From the NCBI RefSeq assembly GCF_900240945.1, contig NZ_OESG01000013.1:1302001-1366000 (forward strand): a stretch of 64,000 bases of DNA, in the 5' to 3' direction. The notes below the pieces were generated by a model. It ran no database searches. It was given only the letters and a program-made list of their open reading frames with translations, and was not told where the DNA came from. Made by a program: the position numbers and the translations under genes. Positions 54,203 through 64,000 of this stretch are shown here, piece by piece. The number at the start of each line of letters is the position of its first letter. The stretch's first letter is position 1. This DNA comes from Mycobacterium sp. 3519A. GTDB lineage: Bacteria > Actinomycetota > Actinomycetes > Mycobacteriales > Mycobacteriaceae.

Positions 54203-55597
54203 ATGTCAGGTAGTCAGCGACTGGAGTCGGCACCCCGCAACGGGAGCGCGACCGCCGTGTACGGCGCATGGGAACGGTTCGTGGAGGGCAATGACGACAT
54301 CCGCGGGGTTCGGCCCGAAGTCGCGATCTCCTGGCATCGATGTCGCGACCAGTACCGTGTCGACCCTTATCTGACGGAAGCGCCGGTCGCGGTGGCGGAG
54401 GTCGCCCATCCGCTCGAACACGACGCCATCTTTGTGGACCTGGGCTTCCGCACCGCCGCCATGGCTCACGAAGTGGCCAACTTCGGCGGCATCGTGACAA
54501 TCGCCGACGCCGGCGGCAGGGTCTTGGCCGAGTGGGGCGACAAGGCCACGCGTGCCATTGCCGCAGGGGCCAGCCTCGCGCCGTGGTACTGCTGGTCGGA
54601 GAGCGCGGTGGGTACCAACGGCATGGGCACCGCCCTCGGCACACACCACCTCGTGGTGGTCCGGCGTGAAGAACATTGGTGCCAGGCCTTTCACGGCTGG
54701 ACCTGCATGGCCGTCGCGGTGCGCGACGTGGTGAGCAAAGACCCGATCGCGGTCGTGAACATCTCGTGTTGGCGCACTGAGCTGCCGCCGTCCGCGGGGG
54801 TGTGGCTGTCCAACGTCGCCGACCACGCCCAGAGCGTCTTACGCACACGCGCCCGCGATGGCGGCACCCACCTGCTCGCCGCGTACAACGACGCCCGCGT
54901 GCGGTCCAACGAGCCACTCGCCGCTGTCGACACCTCGGGCAAGGTGGTGATCGCCGACGACAATGCGAGCGTCCTCCTCGGCGTGCCTGGCAACGCCCCG
55001 GCAGTCAACCCGGCGGTGCGCTGGAATCCCAGGCTGCCCGCGTTCGTCGACGCTGCGCGGTATGCCAGCAAGCAGGCGAGCCACAACCCGGCCTGGGTCG
55101 GATCGACGCAGATCTTCACTCACCTCGCTGACGAGCCGTCGCCGATCAGAATTCGTCCGGTCTTCCAGTACGGCAACTTGATCGGCCACCTGATCGCCTT
55201 CGGCGTCTCCGAGGGAGAGGCGTTGCCGGAGACGGAATCAGCGGCGCCCTTCCAGAAACAACCCCGCCGGGTGGTCGGCCTACGGGAGAGCCGGATGGTG
55301 CTGCTGCGATTGCCGGAGGTCACGTTGGCCGAGGCGGACGGCAACGAGGTGTGGCTGCAAACGGATCAGGGCAGGTTGAGGGCCGCTTCGCCGGGCCTCG
55401 ACAAGCTGGACGACGAACTGACCAACGCCGGGTTTTTGCGGGTCCACCGTCGCTACGTGGTGAATCTGAGCCGTGTTCGGGAGGTCGAACGTCGGGACCG
55501 TGGCGAGTTGGTGCTGGTCATGGATGACAAGGCGAACACGATCGTGCCCGTGTCACGGCGCAACGCTCGCGCGGTACGCCGCGTGTTGGGCGTGTGA
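54203..55597 (+). CDS. GAF-LytTR transcriptional regulator of the PQQ dehydrogenase locus
   Basis: A 464-residue protein. Residues 35-215 match the N-terminal sensory part of AcoR-type activators: VAISWHRCRDQYRVDP, then GAF segment SESAVGTNGMGTAL. A second PAS-like stretch (AAVDTSGKVVIADDNASVLL) is near 241-260. Instead of an AAA+ sigma-54 module, residues 360-462 are a LytTR DNA-binding domain (LPEVTLAEADGNEVWLQT, FLRVHRRYVVNLSRVREVER). This domain pairing is uncommon. It heads the locus, 27 bp before katG, and likely senses an alcohol, aldehyde or related signal. Confidence 0.88.
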   Translation: MSGSQRLESAPRNGSATAVYGAWERFVEGNDDIRGVRPEVAISWHRCRDQYRVDPYLTEAPVAVAEVAHPLEHDAIFVDLGFRTAAMAHEVANFGGIVTIADAGGRVLAEWGDKATRAIAAGASLAPWYCWSESAVGTNGMGTALGTHHLVVVRREEHWCQAFHGWTCMAVAVRDVVSKDPIAVVNISCWRTELPPSAGVWLSNVADHAQSVLRTRARDGGTHLLAAYNDARVRSNEPLAAVDTSGKVVIADDNASVLLGVPGNAPAVNPAVRWNPRLPAFVDAARYASKQASHNPAWVGSTQIFTHLADEPSPIRIRPVFQYGNLIGHLIAFGVSEGEALPETESAAPFQKQPRRVVGLRESRMVLLRLPEVTLAEADGNEVWLQTDQGRLRAASPGLDKLDDELTNAGFLRVHRRYVVNLSRVREVERRDRGELVLVMDDKANTIVPVSRRNARAVRRVLGV

Positions 55598-57850
<2,253 letters not shown>

Positions 57851-58150
57851 GTACGAGCGGCGCATTTCGACGGATGAACGGCACCGTGTGACGGTCTGGC
57901 GGTCATGCCTGTACGCACAAGATCAACCGGCATAAGGTATTCAATGTCGCAGGCTCGAACCAGACTCCCGAGCCAGCGAATTGCTCTGTGATGTCTAGGA
58001 TTTCGCAACAAATCAGAACCTGAATAGTTAGTCCACCCCAACATTCCCGAAGGTGCAAAGGGAGTGAAAGCGAACGCAGCCAATCAAATACGTCGCTGAA
58101 TGGCTTTCGCACACCACGGGGAGATGTCTCTGAGAAGGAGGTCAGATCCA
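57851..58150. other. Non-coding stretch between katG and the dehydrogenase operon
   Basis: Three hundred bases without a credible gene. It is less GC-rich than its flanks, especially 58000-58100, and probably carries the promoter of the cupredoxin-like gene and dehydrogenase operon. No repeat of the CACCCGGG motif and no strong palindrome was seen. Confidence 0.6.
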
Positions 58151-58612
58151 ATGACGATCGCTGAGGAACGAGCCGACCTACTGCGTGAGCTCGGCTTGGA
58201 TAAACAGAACCACGCGGCCCTTGGCCGCGTTCTGGGTACTGGCTCCATAGCTGAAGCCACCGAGCGGGCCGACGGCACCATGGAGGCCACGATCCGGATC
58301 AAGGAGGACGAAATCGCCTGGGATCCTGCGATTCTGGTCATGCCGCACGGTGGTGATCTCGAGCTTACGGTCATCAACGACGACAAGAACACGCACGCGG
58401 CATTGTTCCCGAGCAACGGTGACCGGAAGTTCCTCTGGCTGCTCAACCACTCGAAGGGCCGCGCGAAGCTGAACCTGGATGGCCCGGGCTACTACTGGTA
58501 CAGCTCACCCGGCGGCAATGACGAAGGCCGGGGACTGACTGCCGCCATCGTCGTGCTCGGCGAGGTGCCGCCGGAAGCCCGTCTCGATCGTCCCGATCAG
58601 CCGCGTCCGTAG
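58151..58612 (+). CDS. Cupredoxin-like protein without copper ligands, paired with the PQQ dehydrogenase
   Basis: ATG 58151 lies 9 bp after AAGGAGG; 153 residues. The second half has the beta-sandwich look of cupredoxins (LELTVINDDKNTHAALF, RAKLNLDGPGYYWYSSPG). There is no cysteine anywhere and only His82 at a ligand-like place, so the type 1 copper site is absent. No signal peptide. It precedes the dehydrogenase by 14 bp. Electron carrier without copper is unlikely; a subunit, chaperone or metal/PQQ-loading partner is possible. The fold call is moderate. Confidence 0.65.
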   Translation: MTIAEERADLLRELGLDKQNHAALGRVLGTGSIAEATERADGTMEATIRIKEDEIAWDPAILVMPHGGDLELTVINDDKNTHAALFPSNGDRKFLWLLNHSKGRAKLNLDGPGYYWYSSPGGNDEGRGLTAAIVVLGEVPPEARLDRPDQPRP

Positions 58613-58626
58613 GAGGAAAACCAAGG

Positions 58627-60312
58627 ATGACAATCGAATACGTAGACGCCGGCGAGGCGATCAACCAGTCGGCGCTGAGCCCCATCCCCAACAGTGCACC
58701 CGCGGTGGTGACCGACGTCAACTACGAGCGTCTGCTCAACGCGCGGTCGGAGTCCCACAACTGGCTCACCTACTACGGTGCCTACGACGGTAAGCGCTAC
58801 AGCCTGCTTGACCAGATCAACACCGAGAACGTCAAACGCATCGGTCCGGCGTGGGTCTTCCAGGCCGGCGCCTCCGGGCACATGGCGGGTGCGTCGACCT
58901 ATGCGTTCGAGACCACTCCGATCGTGGTCGACGGCGTCATGTTCGTCACCGGCTGGGACGGCTGGTTCTGGGCGCTCGACGCCAAGACCGGCCAGCAGCT
59001 CTGGCGTTACAAGCACGCGGTGCCGTTCGACGTGTCGCTCTGCTGCGGCAACGTCAACCGTGGCTGCGCGGTCGCCAACGGCAACGTCTACTTCGTGACG
59101 CCCAACGCGCACCTGATCGCGCTGAACGCCTCGACCGGAGAGAAGGTCTGGGAGAAGACGATCGGCGACGTGCGTGCGGGGGAGAGCGCCTCTCTTGCTC
59201 CCCTGGTCGTCAAGAACACGCTCATCACCGGCAGTGCCGGCGGCGAGTTCGGTGTGCGTGGCCACATCGACTGCTGGGACCTCAACACCGGCGAGCACCT
59301 GTGGCGGACCTACACCGTGCCGAAGCCGGGCGAGCCGGGCTCGGAGACCTGGCCCGCCGATGGTGAGGCATGGGCCCGCGGTGGCGCCAACCACTGGGTC
59401 ACCGGCACGTACGACCCCGAGACGAACCTGTACTACGCGGGCACCGGCAACCCGGCCCCCGACTTCGACGGTGCCGTGCGGGAGGGCGACAACCTCTACA
59501 CCGACAGCGTCGTCGCGCTCGACGTCGACACCGGTGAGATCAAGTGGCACTACCAGTTCACGCCGCACGACCTGTGGGACTACGACTCCACGATGGAGAT
59601 GACGCTGTTCGAACGCGACGGCAAGAAGCTGCTCGGACACTTCGACAAGAACGGCTACTTCTTCGTGCTGGACCGCACCAACGGTGAGCTGCAGCACGTC
59701 ACACCCTTCGTGGACCGGATCGACTGGGGCGTTATCACCCGCGACGGCAAGGTGACTCCGCGCAAGTACCCGGACAAGGAGGGCGAGCCCGTCCACTTCT
59801 ACCCCGGCCCGGCTGGCGCGAAAGAGTGGACGCACGCGGCCTACAGCCCGAAGACGGACATGTTCTACGTCCCCGTCGCCGACGTGGGCGCCACCGCCAC
59901 CCGTCGTCGCCGCGAATTCCGGGAAGGCATCCCGTACTGGGGTGCCGCGGTCCAGGTGGACATCGACGACATGGCCGGTTCGGTCAGCGCTTTCGACTCG
60001 CACGGTGAGGAGAAGTGGCGTTGGCGGCTCGACTACCCGATGGCCGCGTCGGTCCTGGCCACCGCGGGCGACGTGGTGTTCGCCGGCACACCGACCGGTG
60101 AGTTCGCCGCATTGCACGCCCAGACCGGCGAGAAGCTGTGGGAGTTCAACTGCGGCAGTGGGCATCACGGCAGTTCGTCCACCTACATGGTCGACGGCAA
60201 GCAGTACGTCGTGGTGCCGGTCGGCTGGGGTGGCTGGTTGGAGGGCATCATCCCCGGCATGCTCGGCGCGGGTCACGGCAGCGCGCTGATCGCATTCTGC
60301 CTGCCCGACTGA
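58627..60312 (+). CDS. PQQ-dependent alcohol dehydrogenase with lanthanide (DYD) signature
   Basis: A 561-residue quinoprotein after GTAGGAGG. Eight-bladed propeller repeats end in motifs such as ALDAKTGQQLWRYK and DLNTGEHLWRTY. The vicinal Cys139-Cys140 stacks on PQQ. Metal ligands align as Glu207 (GGEFGVRG), Asn275 (GTGNPAP) and catalytic Asp318. Asp320 follows two residues later (HDLWDYDST), the extra ligand of lanthanide-dependent XoxF/ExaF enzymes; calcium MxaF has Ala there. No CxxCH heme motif. No signal peptide is visible, which is odd because such enzymes are normally exported. Substrate likely an alcohol, not determinable. Confidence 0.92.
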   Translation: MTIEYVDAGEAINQSALSPIPNSAPAVVTDVNYERLLNARSESHNWLTYYGAYDGKRYSLLDQINTENVKRIGPAWVFQAGASGHMAGASTYAFETTPIVVDGVMFVTGWDGWFWALDAKTGQQLWRYKHAVPFDVSLCCGNVNRGCAVANGNVYFVTPNAHLIALNASTGEKVWEKTIGDVRAGESASLAPLVVKNTLITGSAGGEFGVRGHIDCWDLNTGEHLWRTYTVPKPGEPGSETWPADGEAWARGGANHWVTGTYDPETNLYYAGTGNPAPDFDGAVREGDNLYTDSVVALDVDTGEIKWHYQFTPHDLWDYDSTMEMTLFERDGKKLLGHFDKNGYFFVLDRTNGELQHVTPFVDRIDWGVITRDGKVTPRKYPDKEGEPVHFYPGPAGAKEWTHAAYSPKTDMFYVPVADVGATATRRRREFREGIPYWGAAVQVDIDDMAGSVSAFDSHGEEKWRWRLDYPMAASVLATAGDVVFAGTPTGEFAALHAQTGEKLWEFNCGSGHHGSSSTYMVDGKQYVVVPVGWGGWLEGIIPGMLGAGHGSALIAFCLPD

Positions 60313-60340
60313 ATCCGAAAACCGAAAGAAAGAGGAAACC

Positions 60341-60457
60341 ATGGAACGACAGAACGCTGACGGCACGATGCAGAAGTGGGAGTCCCCAACGGTCACGCAG
60401 ATCCGGGTGTCCGCCGAAGTGACCGCCTATGCGGCCATTTGGGGCGACGTCAACTAG
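60341..60457 (+). CDS. pqqA: PQQ precursor peptide
   Basis: A 38-residue peptide starting after AGAAAGAGG, easily missed because of its size. The C-terminal part reads VTQIRVSAEVTAYAAIWGD. The Glu26-x3-Tyr30 pair (EVTAY) is the E-x3-Y from which PQQ is built. It lies 28 bp after the dehydrogenase and 71 bp before pqqB. The N-terminal leader (MERQNADGTMQKWESPTV) is longer than in proteobacterial PqqA. Confidence 0.93.
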   Translation: MERQNADGTMQKWESPTVTQIRVSAEVTAYAAIWGDVN

Positions 60458-60528
60458 TCGATCACGATGGGGCGCCGGGTTTTTCGACCCGACGCCCCAT
60501 CGGCGGCCCGTGGAGGAACAGATCTGTC

Positions 60529-61431
60529 GTGTGGGTGCGAGTGTTGGGCTCGGCAGCGGGCGGAGGGTTCCCCCAGTGGAACTGCACCTGCCCGGGGTGT
60601 CGCGCGGTGCGGACCGGTTCGCGGCCCGCTGTTCCACGCTCCCAGTCGTCGATCGCAGTCAGCGCCGACCGGAAGCACTGGTTCCTGTTCAACGCCTCAC
60701 CGGACATCCAGTCACAGATCGAGAGCTTCGGCGACCTGCATCCCGACGATGGTCGGGTGGTCCGGCTGAAGGCGGTATTGCTCACCGACGCTGAACTCGA
60801 CCACACGCTCGGCCTGCTGTTGATGCGGGAGGGCCGCGGCCTCGAGGTGCATGCAACCGAATCGGTGCACGAAACTCTGACCACTGGGTCCGGGGTACTG
60901 AGGACGCTCGAGGCGTACTGCCCGGTGAAGTGGCAACCGGTGCTGCCCGGTGCCGAGGTACCACTCGGCGATGGGCCAAATAGGTTGTCGTATCGGGCGT
61001 TCAACGTTGCCACCGACAAGCCGATGCGGTTCCCCGCGGCGGCGGCCCATGGCCGAGTCGTTGGCTATCGCATCACCGACACCCACAGTGGCCGAAGCCT
61101 GGTCTACCTGCCGTGCGTGCAGCAACTCACCCCCGACGTGCTCGACGAACTGGCCGACTGTTCCGTATTGCTGATCGACGGGACCTGTTGGCGGGACGAC
61201 GAGATGCCTCGTCTCGGTCTGGCAAGCAAGACCTCACGCGATATGGGGCATGTGCCGATCGACGGTCCCGTCGGCAGCCTGAAGCTGTTGTCGCCGCTGC
61301 CTATCGACCGCAAGGTCTACATCCACATCAACAACACCAATCCGATCCTGCTCGAGGATTCTCCGGAGCGGCGGATCCTCGACCGGCATGGCATGGAGGT
61401 CGCCAAGGACGGGCTGGAGTTGCAGATTTGA
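60529..61431 (+). CDS. pqqB: PQQ biosynthesis protein PqqB
   Basis: GTG 60529 (VWVRVLGSAAGGGFPQWNC), with GGAGG 12 bp upstream; 300 residues. It is a metallo-beta-lactamase-fold oxygenase with the Zn-binding CTCPGC and the active-site segment LLTDAELDHTLGLLLMREG. It hydroxylates the Tyr part of the Glu-Tyr intermediate. Ends 8 bp before pqqC. Confidence 0.93.
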   Translation: MWVRVLGSAAGGGFPQWNCTCPGCRAVRTGSRPAVPRSQSSIAVSADRKHWFLFNASPDIQSQIESFGDLHPDDGRVVRLKAVLLTDAELDHTLGLLLMREGRGLEVHATESVHETLTTGSGVLRTLEAYCPVKWQPVLPGAEVPLGDGPNRLSYRAFNVATDKPMRFPAAAAHGRVVGYRITDTHSGRSLVYLPCVQQLTPDVLDELADCSVLLIDGTCWRDDEMPRLGLASKTSRDMGHVPIDGPVGSLKLLSPLPIDRKVYIHINNTNPILLEDSPERRILDRHGMEVAKDGLELQI

Positions 61432-61439
61432 GGAGCGAA

Positions 61440-62135
61440 ATGACAAAACCGTTGGGGCCCGATGAATTCGAGGAAGCGCTGCGTGCGCACGCCAAGCACT
61501 ACCACCACCAGCATCCGTTCCATCGGCGGATGAACGAGGGCGGATCGAGTCGTGAGGAGATCCGGGGTTGGGTCGCCAATCGCTTTTATTACCAGGCGAA
61601 CATCCCTCGGAAGGACGGCGCGATTCTCAGCAGTTGCCCGGACAGGGAGGTGCGCCGCCGGTGGGTCCAGCGCATCATCGACCACGACGGCACAACCGAA
61701 GGATCCGGAGGGATCGAGTCGTGGCTGCGTCTCGGCGAGGCGGTCGGCCTGACCCGCGACGAGATCGAGGATGAACGGCACCTGCTCCCAGGCGTGCGCT
61801 TCGCCGTCGATGCCTACGTCACATTCACGCGGACCCGGCCCTGGGTCGAGGCGGTCGCCTCCTCTCTGACCGAGCTTTTCGCGCCTGACCTGATGGCCGA
61901 CCGGCTTGCGGCATTCGAACGTCACTACACCTGGATCGACCCTCACGAGCTCGCCTACTTCCGGTCGCGAATTACCCAGGCGCCCAAAGACTCCGAACAC
62001 GGTCTCGAAGTGGTGCGCAAGCACTGCACCACGGAAGAGACGCAGGCAGCGGCGCTCGCGGCGCTGTCCTTCAAGTGCGACGTGCTGTGGAGCATGCTTG
62101 ACGCCATCGACCAGGCCTATGGCACACATCGATGA
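61440..62135 (+). CDS. pqqC: Pyrroloquinoline-quinone synthase
   Basis: ATG 61440 after GAGGAG; 231 residues. The cofactorless oxidase catalyses the last ring closure and eight-electron oxidation to PQQ. Signatures are YHHQHPFHRRMNEG, VANRFYYQANIPRKDGAILS and WSMLDAIDQAY. Its end overlaps pqqD by 17 bp. Confidence 0.95.
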   Translation: MTKPLGPDEFEEALRAHAKHYHHQHPFHRRMNEGGSSREEIRGWVANRFYYQANIPRKDGAILSSCPDREVRRRWVQRIIDHDGTTEGSGGIESWLRLGEAVGLTRDEIEDERHLLPGVRFAVDAYVTFTRTRPWVEAVASSLTELFAPDLMADRLAAFERHYTWIDPHELAYFRSRITQAPKDSEHGLEVVRKHCTTEETQAAALAALSFKCDVLWSMLDAIDQAYGTHR

Positions 62136-62409
62136 CTCCGCGCGGCCCCGCCTGGCGCCGCATGTCCGGATGAGGTATGACGCGGCGCGCGGACAACACG
62201 CGCTGCTGTCGCCGGAAACAGTCTGGGTCGTCAACGACACCGGCGCCGCGATCGTAAAGCTGTGCGACGGCCGGCGGACCGTCGCCGAGATCCAGTCCGA
62301 ACTGCAGAGTCGGTACGGCCAGGTCGCCGATGCGCGCATCAACGGGGAAGTCGGCCGGTTCGTGGCAGATCTCGTCGCCAAACACGGCATGGAGGTAAAT
62401 CATGGATAG
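62119..62409 (+). CDS. pqqD: PQQ peptide chaperone PqqD
   Basis: A 96-residue RRE-type protein. Segments RLAPHVRMRYDAARGQHALL, VWVVNDTGAAIVKLCDG and TVAEIQSEL match PqqD. It delivers PqqA to PqqE. It overlaps pqqC by 17 bp and pqqE by 8 bp. Confidence 0.94.
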   Translation: MAHIDDSARPRLAPHVRMRYDAARGQHALLSPETVWVVNDTGAAIVKLCDGRRTVAEIQSELQSRYGQVADARINGEVGRFVADLVAKHGMEVNHG

Positions 62410-63529
62410 ACCGTTCGCATTGCTCGCCGAGCTCACCTACGCCTGCCCGCTGCACTGCCCCTACTGCTCCAATCCGCTTGCGCTCGACGAGTATCGCGAT
62501 GAGTTGACGACCCAGGAATGGCATCGGGTTCTTGTCGAGGCCGCCGAACTCGGCGTGCTGCAGGTGCACCTCTCCGGCGGAGAGCCGATGCAGCGTCACG
62601 ACATCGTCGAGCTGGTGGGGTACGCCAATGAGCTTGGGCTGTACACGAATCTGATCACCAGTGGGCTGGGCTTCTCCACCCGTCGCGCGGAACAACTGCG
62701 TGACGCGGGACTCGACCACGTGCAGGTCAGCATTCAGGCCGACGAAAAGGCCGTGTCCGACCGGATCGCGGGCACTGCATCGTTCGAACGCAAGTTGGTG
62801 GCCGCGCGGCTGGTGAAGAAGCTCGGTTGGCCACTCACCCTCAACGTCGTCCTGCACCGCATGAACATCGACCGGATCGGCGAAATCCTCGACATGGCCG
62901 AGGATCTGGACGCCGACCGGATCGAGCTCGCCAACACGCAGTACTACGGCTGGGCGGGGACCAACCGAGCCGAGTTGCTACCGAGCAGAGACCAGCTGCG
63001 GCAATCGCAGTCGGTCGTCCTGGCCGCCAAGGAGCGGCTCGGGGACCGAATGGAGATCATCTACGTCATCCCCGATTACTACAGCCGGTACCCCAAGCCC
63101 TGTATGGACGGCTGGGCCCGCCGCCAGCTCACGGTGGTGCCCAACGGTGATGCGCTACCGTGCCCGGCCGCCCAGGAACTGGTCCGCGGCAACGAGTTGC
63201 CTCGGGCCAGTGTGCGCGAACACACTCTCGAGTGGATCTGGGCCGAGTCGCCGTTGTTCACACGGTTCCGCGGCGAAGAGTGGCTGCCGGATCCGTGCCG
63301 CAGTTGCGAACGTAGGAGCATCGACTTCGGCGGCTGCCGGTGTCAGGCGTTCGCGCTCACCGGCGACGCTGCCCGCACCGACCCCGTCTGCCACCTCTCC
63401 GCCGACCACGGGCTCGTCGCGGCCGCGGTGGCCGAGGCCAACGACCCGAAACGTACGGCCGGCGTGCTGATTCCGCGGCCGAATCCGGGCCGCAAGGGGT
63501 CGCTCGCGGCGCCGGGGGTGGGGGCATGA
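62402..63529 (+). CDS. pqqE: PqqA peptide cyclase (radical SAM)
   Basis: A 375-residue radical SAM/SPASM enzyme. The SAM cluster cysteines are Cys15, Cys19 and Cys22 in ACPLHCPYC. LSGGEP binds SAM. Auxiliary cluster cysteines follow in PKPCMDGW, LPCPAAQ, DPCRSCERR and GGCRCQAF. It links Glu and Tyr of PqqA. The stop overlaps the next ATG (ATGA). No pqqF protease gene is in view. Confidence 0.95.
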   Translation: MDRPFALLAELTYACPLHCPYCSNPLALDEYRDELTTQEWHRVLVEAAELGVLQVHLSGGEPMQRHDIVELVGYANELGLYTNLITSGLGFSTRRAEQLRDAGLDHVQVSIQADEKAVSDRIAGTASFERKLVAARLVKKLGWPLTLNVVLHRMNIDRIGEILDMAEDLDADRIELANTQYYGWAGTNRAELLPSRDQLRQSQSVVLAAKERLGDRMEIIYVIPDYYSRYPKPCMDGWARRQLTVVPNGDALPCPAAQELVRGNELPRASVREHTLEWIWAESPLFTRFRGEEWLPDPCRSCERRSIDFGGCRCQAFALTGDAARTDPVCHLSADHGLVAAAVAEANDPKRTAGVLIPRPNPGRKGSLAAPGVGA

Positions 63530-64000
63530 ACTCGCTGTTCGCGCTGATCCCGATCGCGTTCGTGCTCAGTTTGGACAACCTCCAGTCGTCCATCGGGCTG
63601 GGGACGACCAAGCCACCGTGGCGCCGAATCGTCCAGGCCGCCTTCGTGTTCAGCTTCTTTGACGCATTGGCGCCGCTGATCGGTGTCTACCTCGGCAACC
63701 TCGTCGGCGACCGCATCGGCGACACGGCGGAGTACATCGGGGCGGCCGCGCTGGGCGCCTATGCGCTCTATCTGGTGATCCACGCCATCCGGACCGACGA
63801 AGCCGGTGACCTCGACCATCCGGTGGCGATCCTCGGGATGCCGTTGCCGCTGAGCCTGGACAACCTCTTCGCCGGGGCCAGCCTCGGCGTGGTGGGCGCG
63901 ACGCCGTGGCTTGTCGCCGTGGTGTGCGGGTCGGCCACCCTGATCATGTCCGGAGTTGGCTTCACGTTGGGCAGACTCGCCGCCAGCAAGGTGCGGATCC
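63526..64000 (+). CDS. MntP-like membrane metal transporter, 5' part (runs off window)
   Basis: ATG 63526 overlaps the pqqE stop; 158 residues are visible and the frame is still open at the window end. Two inverted-repeat motifs, FVLSLDNLQSS (Asp17) and LPLSLDNLFAG (Asp112), plus Asp46 in SFFDAL, match metal-binding positions of MntP-type exporters. At least five hydrophobic helices. It is the last visible member of the pqq operon, so it may move the metal needed by, or toxic to, the quinoprotein system. Direction and metal are unknown. Confidence 0.8.
   Translation, partial: MNSLFALIPIAFVLSLDNLQSSIGLGTTKPPWRRIVQAAFVFSFFDALAPLIGVYLGNLVGDRIGDTAEYIGAAALGAYALYLVIHAIRTDEAGDLDHPVAILGMPLPLSLDNLFAGASLGVVGATPWLVAVVCGSATLIMSGVGFTLGRLAASKVRI

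Overview
The window is about 64 kb of high-GC actinobacterial DNA that looks like an environmental, fast-growing mycobacterium (Mycolicibacterium-like). Signs are an R2lox gene next to a TetR gene as in Rv0233/Rv0232, an MbtK-type lysine acyltransferase, a mycothiol-enzyme fragment, a nag/PTS locus of the M. smegmatis kind, many GTG starts, 4-bp ATGA/GTGA overlaps between operon genes, and many TetR genes each next to a clean inverted repeat. No ribosomal RNA, CRISPR array, integrase or insertion sequence was seen. One tRNA gene, tRNA-Ala(GGC), lies at 50406-50478.

Layout. 1-4.2 kb: mycothiol-enzyme fragment, hydrolase-cyclase fusion, R2lox plus TetR under a palindromic operator and a perfect CRP-type site. 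4.3-11.2 kb: a catabolic or detoxification regulon (amidohydrolase, TetR, two alpha/beta hydrolases, FAD monooxygenase, MFS pump) with two copies of one long operator. 11.3-16 kb: TVP38 and USP genes, an SDR gene remnant, methyltransferase, LysR, MFS. 16-20.2 kb: N-acetylglucosamine uptake and catabolism (nagE, crr, nagB, nagA). 20.2-25.4 kb: small secreted protein, TetR/P450, large secreted protein/TetR, zinc-ribbon protein. 25.4-33.2 kb: histidine utilisation operon hutU-M20 amidohydrolase-hutF-hutI-hutH with a divergent IclR regulator. 33.3-35.8 kb: SRPBCC/TetR pair and small exported proteins. 35.8-41.5 kb: PTS-dependent dihydroxyacetone kinase (dhaKLM) with glpF and an IclR regulator. 41.5-47.4 kb: SDR, a DUF559 gene bracketed by two near-identical palindromes, YbaK, DUF488, a deleted luciferase-like gene, mbtK, tandem crcB with a DUF190 protein. 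47.4-53.7 kb: pgm, MFS, tRNA-Ala, TetR/MFS with a 30-bp operator, M19 dipeptidase.

54-64 kb holds the most notable system. A GAF-LytTR regulator, a catalase-peroxidase, a Cys-free cupredoxin-like protein, a PQQ alcohol dehydrogenase, a short pqqA missed by length filters, pqqB, pqqC, pqqD, pqqE and an MntP-like metal transporter all lie on one strand with tight spacing. The dehydrogenase carries the Asp-Tyr-Asp (DYD) signature of lanthanide-dependent enzymes and the vicinal Cys-Cys pair, but no visible signal peptide. The inferred reading is a self-contained actinobacterial quinoprotein alcohol oxidation unit: it makes its own PQQ, may use rare-earth metal, carries a peroxide-removing enzyme, may have a dedicated metal transporter, and is controlled through a direct-repeat LytTR-type site upstream of the regulator.
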